Assembly (NCBI GenBank): GCA_903853805.1
Contig: CAINUN010000069.1
Span: 1 to 64,000 of the forward strand
Origin: an uncultured Bacteroidota bacterium
Lineage (GTDB): Bacteria > Bacteroidota > Bacteroidia > Chitinophagales > Chitinophagaceae
DNA length: 64,000 nt
Direction of reading: 5' to 3'
Position numbers and translations under genes: made by a program. Within the stretch, counting starts at the first letter, position 1; the number at the start of each line of letters is the position of its first letter. The notes under the pieces were generated by a model. It was not told the DNA's origin. It worked only from the letters and a program-made list of their open reading frames with translations, and made no database searches. This document shows, in pieces, positions 37,201 to 44,819 of the stretch.

Positions 37201-39315
37201 AATCATACTGACCGAACCACCATTAGTTGCATTAATAAATCGTTCGCTTACAGTTCTCAATGTTGAGTTAAGATTGTAAATCTGTGCAACATCGCATCCC
37301 AATCCAATGAAGTGAGGTAATCTTGGAGCGCTGTTGTATTGCTCTGGATTATTAAGGTTCAATTCAAACCCATTAGGTGTGGCATGACCGTGAAATGTTA
37401 TTATTGACAAACCATTATTTACTAGACTGTCAATGGCTTTGCTGTTGATTTGGTCAATGGGAACGGTCGTGTTTTTTTTGATAGTTGTTACTTGTGCGCC
37501 GAAATTTATGTTGCTGATAATGCCTGCTGCATTTGACATGGTTTGTGCAAGTGCATCTTGTTCTCCAATAGTTTTTCCGCCAACTATATGCAAGACCTGC
37601 TTTTTCCAAAAATCCGTTTCATGAGTTGGATTGGTATTTGTTTTTAAAGCCGCTTCAAAATCTGAAATCTTTTGAAGATAATCGCCTACTTCTTGTGTTG
37701 TCCAAGCTGAAAGTCTGCCAACATTCATTGCTTGCATTTTTTGTGGCAAAAAATTTACAAAGTCAATGTCAGAACCAATATCGCCAAAGGTTGGAACAAC
37801 CCCTTCGTAAGGATAAGCAGTAGGGTCCTGTAGGTAATTGCGAATCTTATGATAAAGCAACCCTTTGCCTATGAGAAAAGCATTTTCTGGAGTTGTTGAC
37901 CATTGAGTTTTTGCAAACTGCAAAAAGTGTTTAATCGCTTGTGGATGCATTGAATAACCATAACCAAACTCATCATACAAAGTTTCAACATCGGCAACTA
38001 TAACATTGTAATTCCCTCCAGAAATAGAACTTCGGTAGTTTTTGTAATCAAGTATATAGTTGTGACCATTGGTTATGGTTTCATAATTTTTATGCGTGAT
38101 GATGATGTAGTTTCCTTGATTGTTTGCTAGGTTATAATCAATAAAGTTGACCGATTGTAAAGAAGTTATTTGATTGATGTTGGCACTGTTTTCTGAATAG
38201 AGAATAAATTCATTTTCTGTTGAAGAAGCATCAAGATAAAAACGTGCTTTCCCAGCTACAGTCAAATCACCCAAATACCATTTATTATTGGTGAGGTCGT
38301 AGAGTTTTACAGTTGAACTTCCATTGCTGAAATTGGAGAACTCTAGGTATTGCTGATTGTTATTTGCTGGAAGTTTGAAAGAGAAATAATTCAAACCACT
38401 TACATCGTAATTTCTAGGATAAACTACTTCCAAATAAGAAATGCCATAAAAATCACTAGTACTTGTTCCGCCAGGGGTTATGGTGATGTCATTGGAATTG
38501 TTGAACAAGGTAGAATTAGCATTCAAACTGAAATGCTTAGTTGCATCCGCAGCAATAGTTGAATCTGTTATTAGGTTTCCATTGATTGAAATCTGAAAGG
38601 AAATTGGATTGTTGTCGTAAGAATATCTTAAAATGGAAAGGTTGAGTTGGGCATTGTAGGTTGTTGCAATTGCATTCGGTGTTTGCAGGGAATAATGAAT
38701 TGGTGTTGTACTTAAAACCTTTTGGTCAACATATCCTTCTCCATTATCAAAAACCGAAGACTGAATTTCAAACCCCGGAACTACTTTTCTTCCAGGCATA
38801 AATGTGGAAGTGAAATAATTGCCAACAGTAGCTAAACAAAAAGGTTCCGGTGTGGGTGGATTGGTGGGGATATTATTGGGTGTCGATGAATACCTCAAAT
38901 GATTGGTGTTGTTGCCATAAGTCAGAAAATAGGTTGCTGAATCGGTAAACAAACAAATCCGATCATCTGATTGGTATTCAGGTTTTACAAAAAGCGCTTT
39001 ATCTAATTTTCCACTAGCTGTTTTTCCTAAAAATTCAACATAGTCGTTGCTATTCAAAACGCCATTGTTCGAAACATAAATAGGAATCTCTACACCATCT
39101 CTAAACATTTGAAATTGTGCACCTGTAACATTGGCTGGAATTCCCGCTGCTTGTAATGTGGACAATGGTATTCTATAAACACCTTCTTTACCAACCTTTG
39201 TTTTGAAGTATGTCTTGCTAAAATCTATCCACTCATTTCCATAGGTTTGACTCATTGCTTGTAAGGCAAAAAACTGAATCAAAAAACTGAAAATAAATTG
39301 TAGTCTTTGCTTCAT
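34240..39315 (-). CDS. porU2: T9SS C-terminal signal peptidase-like sortase PorU2 (peptidase C25)
   Basis: This is a 1,691-residue protein with a signal peptide ending near AMSQ. A gingipain-type C25 peptidase domain lies in the middle: the predicted catalytic pair is His642 in TFHGHATPNGF and Cys674 in GLGCDVAQI, 32 residues apart, close to the spacing in gingipain R. A CARDB-like region follows, and the C terminus (from about 1575) is a FlgD-like Ig fold with FNYPNPFS. It resembles the PorU2 variant, which is distinct from the core sortase PorU. The start shares one base with the porV2 stop (TAATG), so it is translationally coupled to porV2. It would cut sorting signals of T9SS cargo at the cell surface. 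Confidence 0.85.
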   Translation of the reverse strand: MKQRLQFIFSFLIQFFALQAMSQTYGNEWIDFSKTYFKTKVGKEGVYRIPLSTLQAAGIPANVTGAQFQMFRDGVEIPIYVSNNGVLNSNDYVEFLGKTASGKLDKALFVKPEYQSDDRICLFTDSATYFLTYGNNTNHLRYSSTPNNIPTNPPTPEPFCLATVGNYFTSTFMPGRKVVPGFEIQSSVFDNGEGYVDQKVLSTTPIHYSLQTPNAIATTYNAQLNLSILRYSYDNNPISFQISINGNLITDSTIAADATKHFSLNANSTLFNNSNDITITPGGTSTSDFYGISYLEVVYPRNYDVSGLNYFSFKLPANNNQQYLEFSNFSNGSSTVKLYDLTNNKWYLGDLTVAGKARFYLDASSTENEFILYSENSANINQITSLQSVNFIDYNLANNQGNYIIITHKNYETITNGHNYILDYKNYRSSISGGNYNVIVADVETLYDEFGYGYSMHPQAIKHFLQFAKTQWSTTPENAFLIGKGLLYHKIRNYLQDPTAYPYEGVVPTFGDIGSDIDFVNFLPQKMQAMNVGRLSAWTTQEVGDYLQKISDFEAALKTNTNPTHETDFWKKQVLHIVGGKTIGEQDALAQTMSNAAGIISNINFGAQVTTIKKNTTVPIDQINSKAIDSLVNNGLSIITFHGHATPNGFELNLNNPEQYNSAPRLPHFIGLGCDVAQIYNLNSTLRTVSERFINATNGGSVSMIASNNLQFSDFHAKYLPAFYQSISSRNYGKTIGDHQRFVYDSLRTFSLLNANNYDTDFYYFHLESLFLEGDPATKIFSPTLPDYHVANNSITSIPLNVNIAQDSFTLRIAVYNLGMAMNNNVSLKVVHLNPSGITNLVRKVSFTNLYNSDSLLINVAVDKVNDLGLNKYKVTIDDDNGIDELSETNNTAEFDLFIYSDNLVPVYPNEFSIVNQTPTLKASTLNPFRSLARYKMELDTTELFNSPIKKQTSIISIGGVIKWTPNIVYKDSTVYYWRATLDSLVNGDYQWSGSSFIYLSNVSSGWNQSHYYQYLKGGFSKLHMDADRSFRFSKGNNTVSVSNAVYSEDGTTPWNTADFAKVMFNGTDVQRLGCQPWDGTIQIMVFDSATNAMWQNNPQGSSGAYPTCLINRNVYAFEFPVANKQGRDNAAHFLDSIPTGNYIMIRNLINLGAYTPSFVDDWKPDTLSSNPSLYKSMQSLGFNLIDSFTQKRIFIFFRKKGDNAYPVYQSYGNTLQDTLEREFVISSFGKSGNMTSTIIGPSLQWKELKWRISAKDSIQHDFASVTILGIDSNKNQVQLLVTNSIDTSLSWIDAKKYPNLNIVWHCNDTINLTSPQLDFWRVLFDPVPEAALNPAAYLSFKDTLQVGQNANLIVAVENLTDLTMDSMLVHYKLIDANSVTHNLGSFRYKKLSGNDTLHASVSFDPKNYPGTNVLFVEANPDNDQPEQYHPNNLGFIKLNVTVDQTNPLLDVTFDGRHILDRDIISSKPFIQIVLRDENKYLKLDDTSLFSLKIKYPNDINAFRNILFDGVTTKLIPANGNKNEASIEYKPNFTDDGIYELVVSGKDKSGNVAGSNDYKTSFNVVSKSTITNVFNYPNPFSTSTAFVFTLTGSEIPTQFKIQIFTVSGKVVREIIKEELGAIYIGRNITEYKWDGKDQFGQVLGNGVYFYRVITSINGRGMEHRNDFETNSSNNNTDRFLKNGYGKMYIIR

Positions 39316-40472
39316 TACGGATTGGAAATGGTAGTTGGTTTCATTTCGGTTTTTGTGGCTGATGATTTAGGTTTATCAAACAATAAACGCAAGGAAACAA
39401 TGTGGGTTAACAACGGATTCGATTGAGTTTGCAAACTTGTGAATGCATAATCAATCACTAGTTTATCAATCTTTAAGCCTATGCCCAATGAGGGTTGGAA
39501 AATGGTGTATTGTTTTTGATTGGTGGTATCGTTATCGTCTTTTACTTTTTGAATATTGCCAACACCTGCTCTGAAGAATAGGGTTTTCTTATAGCTTACT
39601 TCCAAGCCAAGATGTGGGTCAATGCTTATCGTTTTTCCCGAAATGAGCGTGTTCCTTTTTCCATCAGTTGTCAGGTCTAATCCTAATTCAGGAAGTAGTT
39701 GCCATGTTTTTCCAGCTTTAAATAGGTATTTGCCAAAGCCAACATTCAATCTTGGCAGCATCACTTCATAGGACTTGATAGGAATTTCATTGCCTGTTTG
39801 AAAGAAAACTTGCTTTTCATGTTCTGTTAGGTGAAAACTCCAAGCGGTGTAGGTAGTTGTTATGTCTTTTGCAATAGCGCCAAAAATCCATTGTTTGTAT
39901 TTTGCTTGAATGCCAAAGTCAATACCACCGCCCCAAGCATTGGCCATGCTTCCTAAGTGACGGTAAATAATTTTCATATTGCCCCCAATGCTCGTTTCTA
40001 TTTTTTGATGCTTAAATAGTTTCACGGGCTGTGCATACGAAAACAAAAAAGCATAGTCGCCGGCCGACATCGATTTTAATTTGCTTTCATCAAACGAGCC
40101 ATCAGGTTGAATAAAATCAATAGTGTTTGGAATATCATCAACCGCAAATCTTAACACAGAAAACCCAACTACTCTTTTCTGGTCTTTCAGTTTTTTCACA
40201 ATACTGCCAAAATCATACTTCGCATTTCCTGAAAAATATTCTGCGTGCATCAGTCCTATTTCAGTTTCATTAGTTAAATGAACAAAACCCGCAGGATTCC
40301 AAAAACCCGAAATTGCATCATTCGTACTTGCGACTTGCGAACCTGCCATTGCCAATCCTCTTCCACCAACGCCAATGTTCAAATACTCGTTCACATAAAT
40401 TCTGTTTTGTGCTGTGGTGTTTTGTAACAACAGCAAACAAAAAATAAGCAATACGGATAGCCTTTTCAACAT
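39315..40472 (-). CDS. porV2: T9SS outer membrane shuttle protein PorV2
   Basis: This 385-residue outer membrane barrel of the PorV/FadL-like type has a signal peptide (to TTAQ) and begins NEYLNIGVGGRGLAMAGSQVASTNDAISGFWNPAG, a hallmark of PorV proteins (only part quoted: GRGLAMAGSQVA). PorV carries T9SS cargo from the translocon to the sortase. The tight coupling to porU2 (TAATG) indicates a matched pair. The last 25 residues are an extra Lys/Thr/Ser-rich tail. No core T9SS genes (porK, L, M, N, sov) are in the window, so they must be elsewhere. Confidence 0.85.
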   Translation of the reverse strand: MLKRLSVLLIFCLLLLQNTTAQNRIYVNEYLNIGVGGRGLAMAGSQVASTNDAISGFWNPAGFVHLTNETEIGLMHAEYFSGNAKYDFGSIVKKLKDQKRVVGFSVLRFAVDDIPNTIDFIQPDGSFDESKLKSMSAGDYAFLFSYAQPVKLFKHQKIETSIGGNMKIIYRHLGSMANAWGGGIDFGIQAKYKQWIFGAIAKDITTTYTAWSFHLTEHEKQVFFQTGNEIPIKSYEVMLPRLNVGFGKYLFKAGKTWQLLPELGLDLTTDGKRNTLISGKTISIDPHLGLEVSYKKTLFFRAGVGNIQKVKDDNDTTNQKQYTIFQPSLGIGLKIDKLVIDYAFTSLQTQSNPLLTHIVSLRLLFDKPKSSATKTEMKPTTISNP

Positions 40473-40542
40473 GCAATGATGGTTTCTGAGGTCTTAAAAT
40501 TAAGGCATAAATATCTCTCTGCATTCTTTGCAGTTTCAACCC

Positions 40543-40550
40543 TATTTTTG
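40543..40550 (+). promoter_or_regulatory. -7 element (TATTTTTG) for tyrS
   Basis: TATTTTTG fits TAnnTTTG and lies 22 bases before the tyrS ATG at 40572. A TTG is found 12 bases upstream, closer than usual. Confidence 0.4.
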
Positions 40551-40571
40551 TCGCTCACAATTTTTTATAGA

Positions 40572-41852
40572 ATGAATCTGATTGCCGAACTGAAAGCAAG
40601 AAACTTAGTGCATGATGTAATGCCCGGAACCGATGAACAACTAAGCAAGGAAATGACTTCGGGCTATATTGGTTTCGACCCAACAGGCGACAGTTTGCAT
40701 ATCGGAAATCTATTGCAGGTCACTTTGTTGCGTCGGCTTCAGTTGGCAGGTCATAAACCTTATGCCTTGGTGGGCGGTGCTACAGGCATGATTGGCGACC
40801 CTTCAGGGAAATCGGCAGAGCGCAATTTGCTGGACATGGACACGATTGCCAAAAATTGTGAAGCACAGAAAAAGCAATTGGAAAAATTCCTCGATTTCGA
40901 TCCTTCAAAACCTAATTGTGCTGAGTTGGTCAACAATTATGATTGGCTGCGCGATTTTACTTTTCTCGATTTCATCCGTGATATTGGTAAGCACATCACG
41001 GTGGGGTATATGCTCTCTAAAGACTCTGTTCAAAAGCGTTTGGAAACAGGTTTGTCTTTCACCGAGTTTACTTACCAACTCATTCAAGGCTACGATTTTT
41101 ATTACCTCAACCAACATAAAAATGTGAAGTTGCAAATGGGCGGTGCCGACCAATGGGGAAATATTGTGACGGGCACAGAACTCATTCGTAGAAAGGGTGG
41201 TAGCGATGCCTTTGCACTTACTAGTCCTTTGATTACCAAAGCCGATGGCACCAAGTTTGGCAAAACCGAAACCGGTACTATTTGGCTCGATGCCAATAAA
41301 ACTTCTCCTTATCAGTTCTATCAATATTGGTTGAAACTGAGTGATGTGGATGCTGAAAAGTCTGCCCTTTCTTTCTCTTTCAAATCTGTAGAAGAAATTT
41401 TGGCACTGATAGCAACCCACCAACAAGGACCTCATCTCCGTCAATTGCAAAAAGCAGTGGCAGAAGAAATTACTTTGATGGTGCATGGTGCGGAAGAATT
41501 ATTGTTTGCTCAAAAAGCCTCTGAAATTCTATTCGGACAAGCGCCTATTGAAGCACTTAAATCTTTAAACGAGAAACAATTGTTGGAAGTGATGGATGGG
41601 GTGCCTCAAGTGAGTTATCCTAAAGAAAGTTTGCACAACGAAGGCATGGACCTGCTCACTTTTCTTGCCGAAACCAAAATCTTTCCTTCAAAAGGCGAAG
41701 CAAGAAAAATGGTGCAAAACGGCGGCTTGAGTGTGAACAAAGAAAAGGTGACCGCTATTGATTTTAAGATTCAAGAAACACAGTTATTGAACGGCAGTTA
41801 CCTCCTCATTCAAAAAGGAAAGTCGAATTATACGCTAGCGAGGTTTGCGTGA
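40572..41852 (+). CDS. tyrS: tyrosyl-tRNA synthetase
   Basis: This 426-residue class I synthetase charges tRNA-Tyr. The HIGH-type motif is HIGN at residues 43-46 in DSLHIGNLLQ, and the KMSKS counterpart is KFGKT near residue 228 in TKFGKTETG. The tyrosine pocket motif TYQLIQGYDF and GGADQWGN are present, and an S4 RNA-binding domain forms the C-terminal 80 residues. An open frame continues 96 bases upstream, but that part runs through the promoter and does not look like TyrS, so the ATG at 40572 is chosen. Confidence 0.95.
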   Translation: MNLIAELKARNLVHDVMPGTDEQLSKEMTSGYIGFDPTGDSLHIGNLLQVTLLRRLQLAGHKPYALVGGATGMIGDPSGKSAERNLLDMDTIAKNCEAQKKQLEKFLDFDPSKPNCAELVNNYDWLRDFTFLDFIRDIGKHITVGYMLSKDSVQKRLETGLSFTEFTYQLIQGYDFYYLNQHKNVKLQMGGADQWGNIVTGTELIRRKGGSDAFALTSPLITKADGTKFGKTETGTIWLDANKTSPYQFYQYWLKLSDVDAEKSALSFSFKSVEEILALIATHQQGPHLRQLQKAVAEEITLMVHGAEELLFAQKASEILFGQAPIEALKSLNEKQLLEVMDGVPQVSYPKESLHNEGMDLLTFLAETKIFPSKGEARKMVQNGGLSVNKEKVTAIDFKIQETQLLNGSYLLIQKGKSNYTLARFA

Positions 41853-41909
41853 TGCGCAGCTATTCTGTTTTTTAATAAATGCACACATCTCATACACTAC
41901 TCTACAAAA

Positions 41910-42065
41910 TTACTTCGGTTGAGGCGGCGCGGTGCCTCCATCTTTCTTACTCGTTTTCTTACTCAGCATATTGTTGTAGTTATCAATCACCCCATTAAAG
42001 TCGACGAGGGCTTTGGGAAAATCGCCCGATGCTTTTTTATGCCATTTATAAAAAAGATTTCCCAT
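41910..42065 (-). CDS. small hypothetical protein, start set by a 42-bp repeat
   Basis: The core is 51 residues, MGNLFYKWHKKASGDFPKAL and onwards to a Lys-rich and Pro-rich tail (KKTSKKDGG, PPQPK). No family is recognised; a short helix with VDFNGVIDNYNNML is likely. The frame stays open upstream through all 42-bp repeats to 42233, and each repeat supplies an in-frame ATG, so the protein could carry zero to four 14-residue units of the type MESIPRKERKQSTW. I set the start at the ATG nearest the unique part. That this is a real gene is not certain. Confidence 0.4.
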   Translation of the reverse strand: MGNLFYKWHKKASGDFPKALVDFNGVIDNYNNMLSKKTSKKDGGTAPPQPK

Positions 42066-42244
42066 CCATGTGGATTGCTTGCGTTTCTTCCATGGAATGC
42101 TTCCCATACATGTGGATTGCTTGCGTTCCTTCCGAGGAATGCTTTCCATCCAAGTGGATTGCTTGCGTTCCTTCCGAGGAATGCTTTCCATCCATTTGGA
42201 TTGCCTTCGTTCCTTCGGCGGAATGCGCTCCATCCACGTGGATG
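42061..42244. repeat. 42-bp tandem repeat, four units plus a partial fifth
   Basis: Units lie at 42061-42102, 42103-42144, 42145-42186 and 42187-42228, with a 16-base partial copy at 42229-42244 that is the perfect palindrome CATCCACGTGGATG at its end. The middle two units are most alike. Within each unit, GCGTTCCT and AGGAATGC can pair around a TCCG loop in the better copies, so every unit can form a small hairpin. The unit length is a multiple of three and lacks stops in several frames, which is why long open frames run through it on both strands. Confidence 0.9.
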
Positions 42245-42486
42245 AATAGTTTTTTTTAGAAAAAGGCAGGCAAAGTATTTGTTTTTAATTATTTGTTTGG
42301 AAAGAGTGCCTTTATTTTTCTAAAAACTAAGATTATGATGAAAAAATCCTCTTTGTGGCGGTGATGATGGAGTTGGTGAAGAGCGAGAAAATAATCTTAA
42401 ACCGCTAAGTCGGAGAGGCGCATAGGCGTAAAGAATCCACCCTTTACAACTTTGCGACTTCACCACTTTACAAAATAGAAAAGGAA
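42245..42486. other. intergenic stretch between the repeat and chrA
   Basis: No supported gene is seen. It is A/T-rich with a few G-rich patches (TGATGATGGAG, GTCGGAGAGGCGCATAGGCG). No clear hairpin terminator for chrA was found. An open frame on the minus strand over 42320-42616 has no codon or motif support. Confidence 0.4.
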
Positions 42487-43731
42487 TTAAATACTCAAAT
42501 TCACCAAGTTCATCATCAACCCCATTATCAGCCAACCAAGCACAATAAAGGGCGCAGGTATTTTGGTAAATCGTAATAGGCAAAAGGTGACGATGACCAC
42601 CAAAAGATTCATCCAATTAAAATGAGTGGGGTTTAAGTTAAGTGCCTGAAACAACACAATGCCCGAAGCCCAAATGAAGCCAACTACTGCTGCATTAAAG
42701 CCTTCCAACGCACGAAAGATGATGGCATGTTGACGTAAGTTTTGATAGATAGGGAAAAGAAAAAACAACATCATGGTGCTTGGTGTAAAAACAGCAATTG
42801 TAGCTACTATACAACCTAGAAACTGCCACCCCCAACCATAAGGACTCATGACCATTCCGCCCACAAAACTGCATATAGAAAAAACAGGACCGGGCACTGC
42901 CTGCACCAATCCATAACCAGAAAGCAAATCGGTAGAAGAAAGAAGCGCTTGAGAGCCATGAGCTTTTGGCAAATCCACAAACTGATAAAGCATCATGGGA
43001 AGAAGGGTTTGTCCGCCTCCAAAAACAAAAGAACCAAAGCGATAAAAGTTTTCAAACAAGTTGAAAATCCTTCTCATTTCCCAATGATGAATACGCGCAG
43101 TTTCGGAAAGAATACCGGCAATAATAAACACCAAAGCAAACAGCCAAAGATTGATCCAAGAAACGGGTTGCGGTTTGCCTTGTGATTCAGGAATACGCTT
43201 ATTACTAAAGTTGCTCACCACACCCGAAACCACCAACACCAAAGGAAAGACCCAAGGCGAGTGTACCAACAAAGTGATGACTAAAGCCCCAATCATGATG
43301 CCCCACGTTGCAAGGTGTTTTACGCTTCCCTTCAACATTTTATTAGCCGCAAAAAACACAAAACCAACCGACATGGGTTGCACGAAAAGAAACAAATTGG
43401 TTTGGATGTCTTTGATGTTGATGTAGTAAAACAAAAAAGAAAAAATGCCCATGATAAAAGCAGCTGGCAACACCCAAATCAAGAGGGTCAAAAGCGCCAA
43501 AGGAATGCCACCTCTTTTCATGGCAATGAGCATCACCGTTTGTGTGGAAGAAGGTCCAGGCAACATTTGGCAAAAAGCATTGTACTCCAGTAATTCTTCT
43601 TCTGAAAGGTCTTTTCTTCTTTGCACAAAAGTGCGAGCCATCATACCTATATGACCTTGAGGGCCACCAAAAGCAGTTAGTGCATACCAATACACCGCTT
43701 TGAGGAAAGGAATATGACGTTTGATGGACAA
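42487..43731 (-). CDS. chrA: chromate transporter-like protein ChrA
   Basis: This 414-residue membrane protein has two CHR halves. The first carries ALTAFGGPQGHIGMM and QMLPGPSSTQT, the second carries GGGQTLLPMMLYQFVD and QAVPGPVFSICSFVGG. This two-domain form is the long-chain ChrA type, which expels chromate from the cytoplasm in characterised members; substrates in other members are not settled. About ten to twelve membrane segments are present. The start is TTG at 43731: reading upstream in frame reaches a stop without any ATG. It is divergent from the small membrane gene at 43834. Confidence 0.8.
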   Translation of the reverse strand: MSIKRHIPFLKAVYWYALTAFGGPQGHIGMMARTFVQRRKDLSEEELLEYNAFCQMLPGPSSTQTVMLIAMKRGGIPLALLTLLIWVLPAAFIMGIFSFLFYYINIKDIQTNLFLFVQPMSVGFVFFAANKMLKGSVKHLATWGIMIGALVITLLVHSPWVFPLVLVVSGVVSNFSNKRIPESQGKPQPVSWINLWLFALVFIIAGILSETARIHHWEMRRIFNLFENFYRFGSFVFGGGQTLLPMMLYQFVDLPKAHGSQALLSSTDLLSGYGLVQAVPGPVFSICSFVGGMVMSPYGWGWQFLGCIVATIAVFTPSTMMLFFLFPIYQNLRQHAIIFRALEGFNAAVVGFIWASGIVLFQALNLNPTHFNWMNLLVVIVTFCLLRFTKIPAPFIVLGWLIMGLMMNLVNLSI

Positions 43732-43833
43732 TTCTTGAAAATATCCCGAAAAATAAAAACAAAATCGGCAAAAACCACCAATTTCATTTCACGCCAATGT
43801 TTTATCTTGCACCACAAAGAAAAAAGTCCCGCA

Positions 43834-43977
43834 ATGAAAGGATTGTTATTAAACAAATTTTATGATGCCGTTCAATATGGAATTGGCGATATTCTAGTTT
43901 ATGTATTTGCTTTGCTTTTAGCCATTGAAATTATTTATGTAATGGCAAAATACTTGGGCGAAAGGACAGATAAATAA
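43834..43977 (+). CDS. 47-residue single-helix membrane protein
   Basis: A short frame from ATG 43834 encodes 47 residues, MKGLLLNKFYDAVQYG then one hydrophobic helix (about residues 18-38, with LVYVFALLLAIEIIYVMA) and a short basic end, KYLGERTDK. Nothing in sequence gives its function. It ends seven bases before the TTG start of pdxH, so it may be translated together with it. An upstream open extension is unlikely because the leader there lies opposite the chrA start. Small membrane proteins of this kind are often missed by annotation. Confidence 0.5.
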   Translation: MKGLLLNKFYDAVQYGIGDILVYVFALLLAIEIIYVMAKYLGERTDK

Positions 43978-43984
43978 ACCTAAA

Positions 43985-44638
43985 TTGTCTTCGTCTCACG
44001 GTTATAATATTGCCAACACCCGCACCGATTATTTACAATCATCACTTGATGAAGAAAAAACCGGTGACAATCCCATAGCTTTTTTTAAACATTGGTATGG
44101 TGAAGCAACCAATGCCATGGTGAATGAAATCAACGCTATGACTTTGGCCACTATTGGTGAAGACGGAAAGCCACATGCAAGAATTGTATTGCTCAAAGCC
44201 GTCGACGATGATGGGTTTGTTTTTTTTACCAATTATAACAGCCGAAAAGGAAAAGATTTAGTTGCACATCCGCATGCTGCGCTCGTTTTCTTTTGGAATG
44301 AATTGGAAAGACAGGTAAAAATTGAAGGCAGGGTAGAGAAAATATCAGAAGAAGAAAGTATAGCCTATTTCGAATCACGACCAGAAGGCAGTCGAATTGG
44401 TGCCTGGGCATCGCCACAAAGTAGTGAAATAGAAAACCGTGATATTCTTGAGGAAAATTATCAATATTACTCAGAGAAGTTTAAAGACGGTAAAATTCCT
44501 AAGCCCCCGCATTGGGGTGGTTTTCGGGTAATTGCTGAAAAAGTTGAGTTTTGGCAAGGTCGCAGTAGCCGAATGCACGATCGCATTCAGTTTTTTCTTG
44601 ACCGTTCTATTTGGAAAAAGAGAAGATTGGCGCCCTAA
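43985..44638 (+). CDS. pdxH: pyridoxamine 5'-phosphate oxidase
   Basis: This 217-residue FMN enzyme oxidises pyridoxamine or pyridoxine phosphate to PLP. Motifs are PHARIVLLKAVDDDGFVFFTNYNSRKGKDL near residues 58-90, the SRIGAWASPQS segment, and the C-terminal PHWGGFRVIAEKVEFWQGRSSRMHDR with the final RRLAP, typical of PdxH. The start is TTG at 43985 (TTG TCT TCG); no in-frame ATG exists early enough. Length fits the family. Confidence 0.93.
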   Translation: MSSSHGYNIANTRTDYLQSSLDEEKTGDNPIAFFKHWYGEATNAMVNEINAMTLATIGEDGKPHARIVLLKAVDDDGFVFFTNYNSRKGKDLVAHPHAALVFFWNELERQVKIEGRVEKISEEESIAYFESRPEGSRIGAWASPQSSEIENRDILEENYQYYSEKFKDGKIPKPPHWGGFRVIAEKVEFWQGRSSRMHDRIQFFLDRSIWKKRRLAP

Positions 44639-44819
44639 AAGATCTAATCCGCCTCCAATTTCAATTTCTATTTTCCACAGCTGTGCATAAACATCGTTAA
44701 AAGTTCATTTACAAGCCTTTAACAGACGTTGTTAATGAGTTGCAAATCTTGTAAAAGAAATACCACAAGTGTTTATTAAAAGACATTTTTACTCTCCAAA
44801 ATGATAATAAAGGAACGTT
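44639..44819 (+). promoter_or_regulatory. upstream region of the polysaccharide locus
   Basis: This gap must hold the promoter of the polysaccharide operon. No match to TAnnTTTG was seen. The ribosome-binding site is visible as AAAGGA followed by ACGTT and the ATG at 44820, one of the better Shine-Dalgarno-like sequences in the window. Confidence 0.4.

Noticed and set aside
40476-40571. N-terminal extension of tyrS
   Set aside because: The extra residues are unlike TyrS and cover the likely promoter; the ATG at 40572 gives the standard protein.
42061-42244. CRISPR array
   Set aside because: Units are contiguous and drifting with no unique spacers, and no cas gene is nearby.
41919-42259. Two plus-strand open frames through the 42-bp repeat
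   Set aside because: They are by-products of the repeat length being a multiple of three; their sequence is the repeat read in another frame, with no unique protein part.
42320-42616. Open frame on the minus strand before the chrA stop
   Set aside because: It overlaps the end of chrA in another frame and has no recognisable domain or start context.
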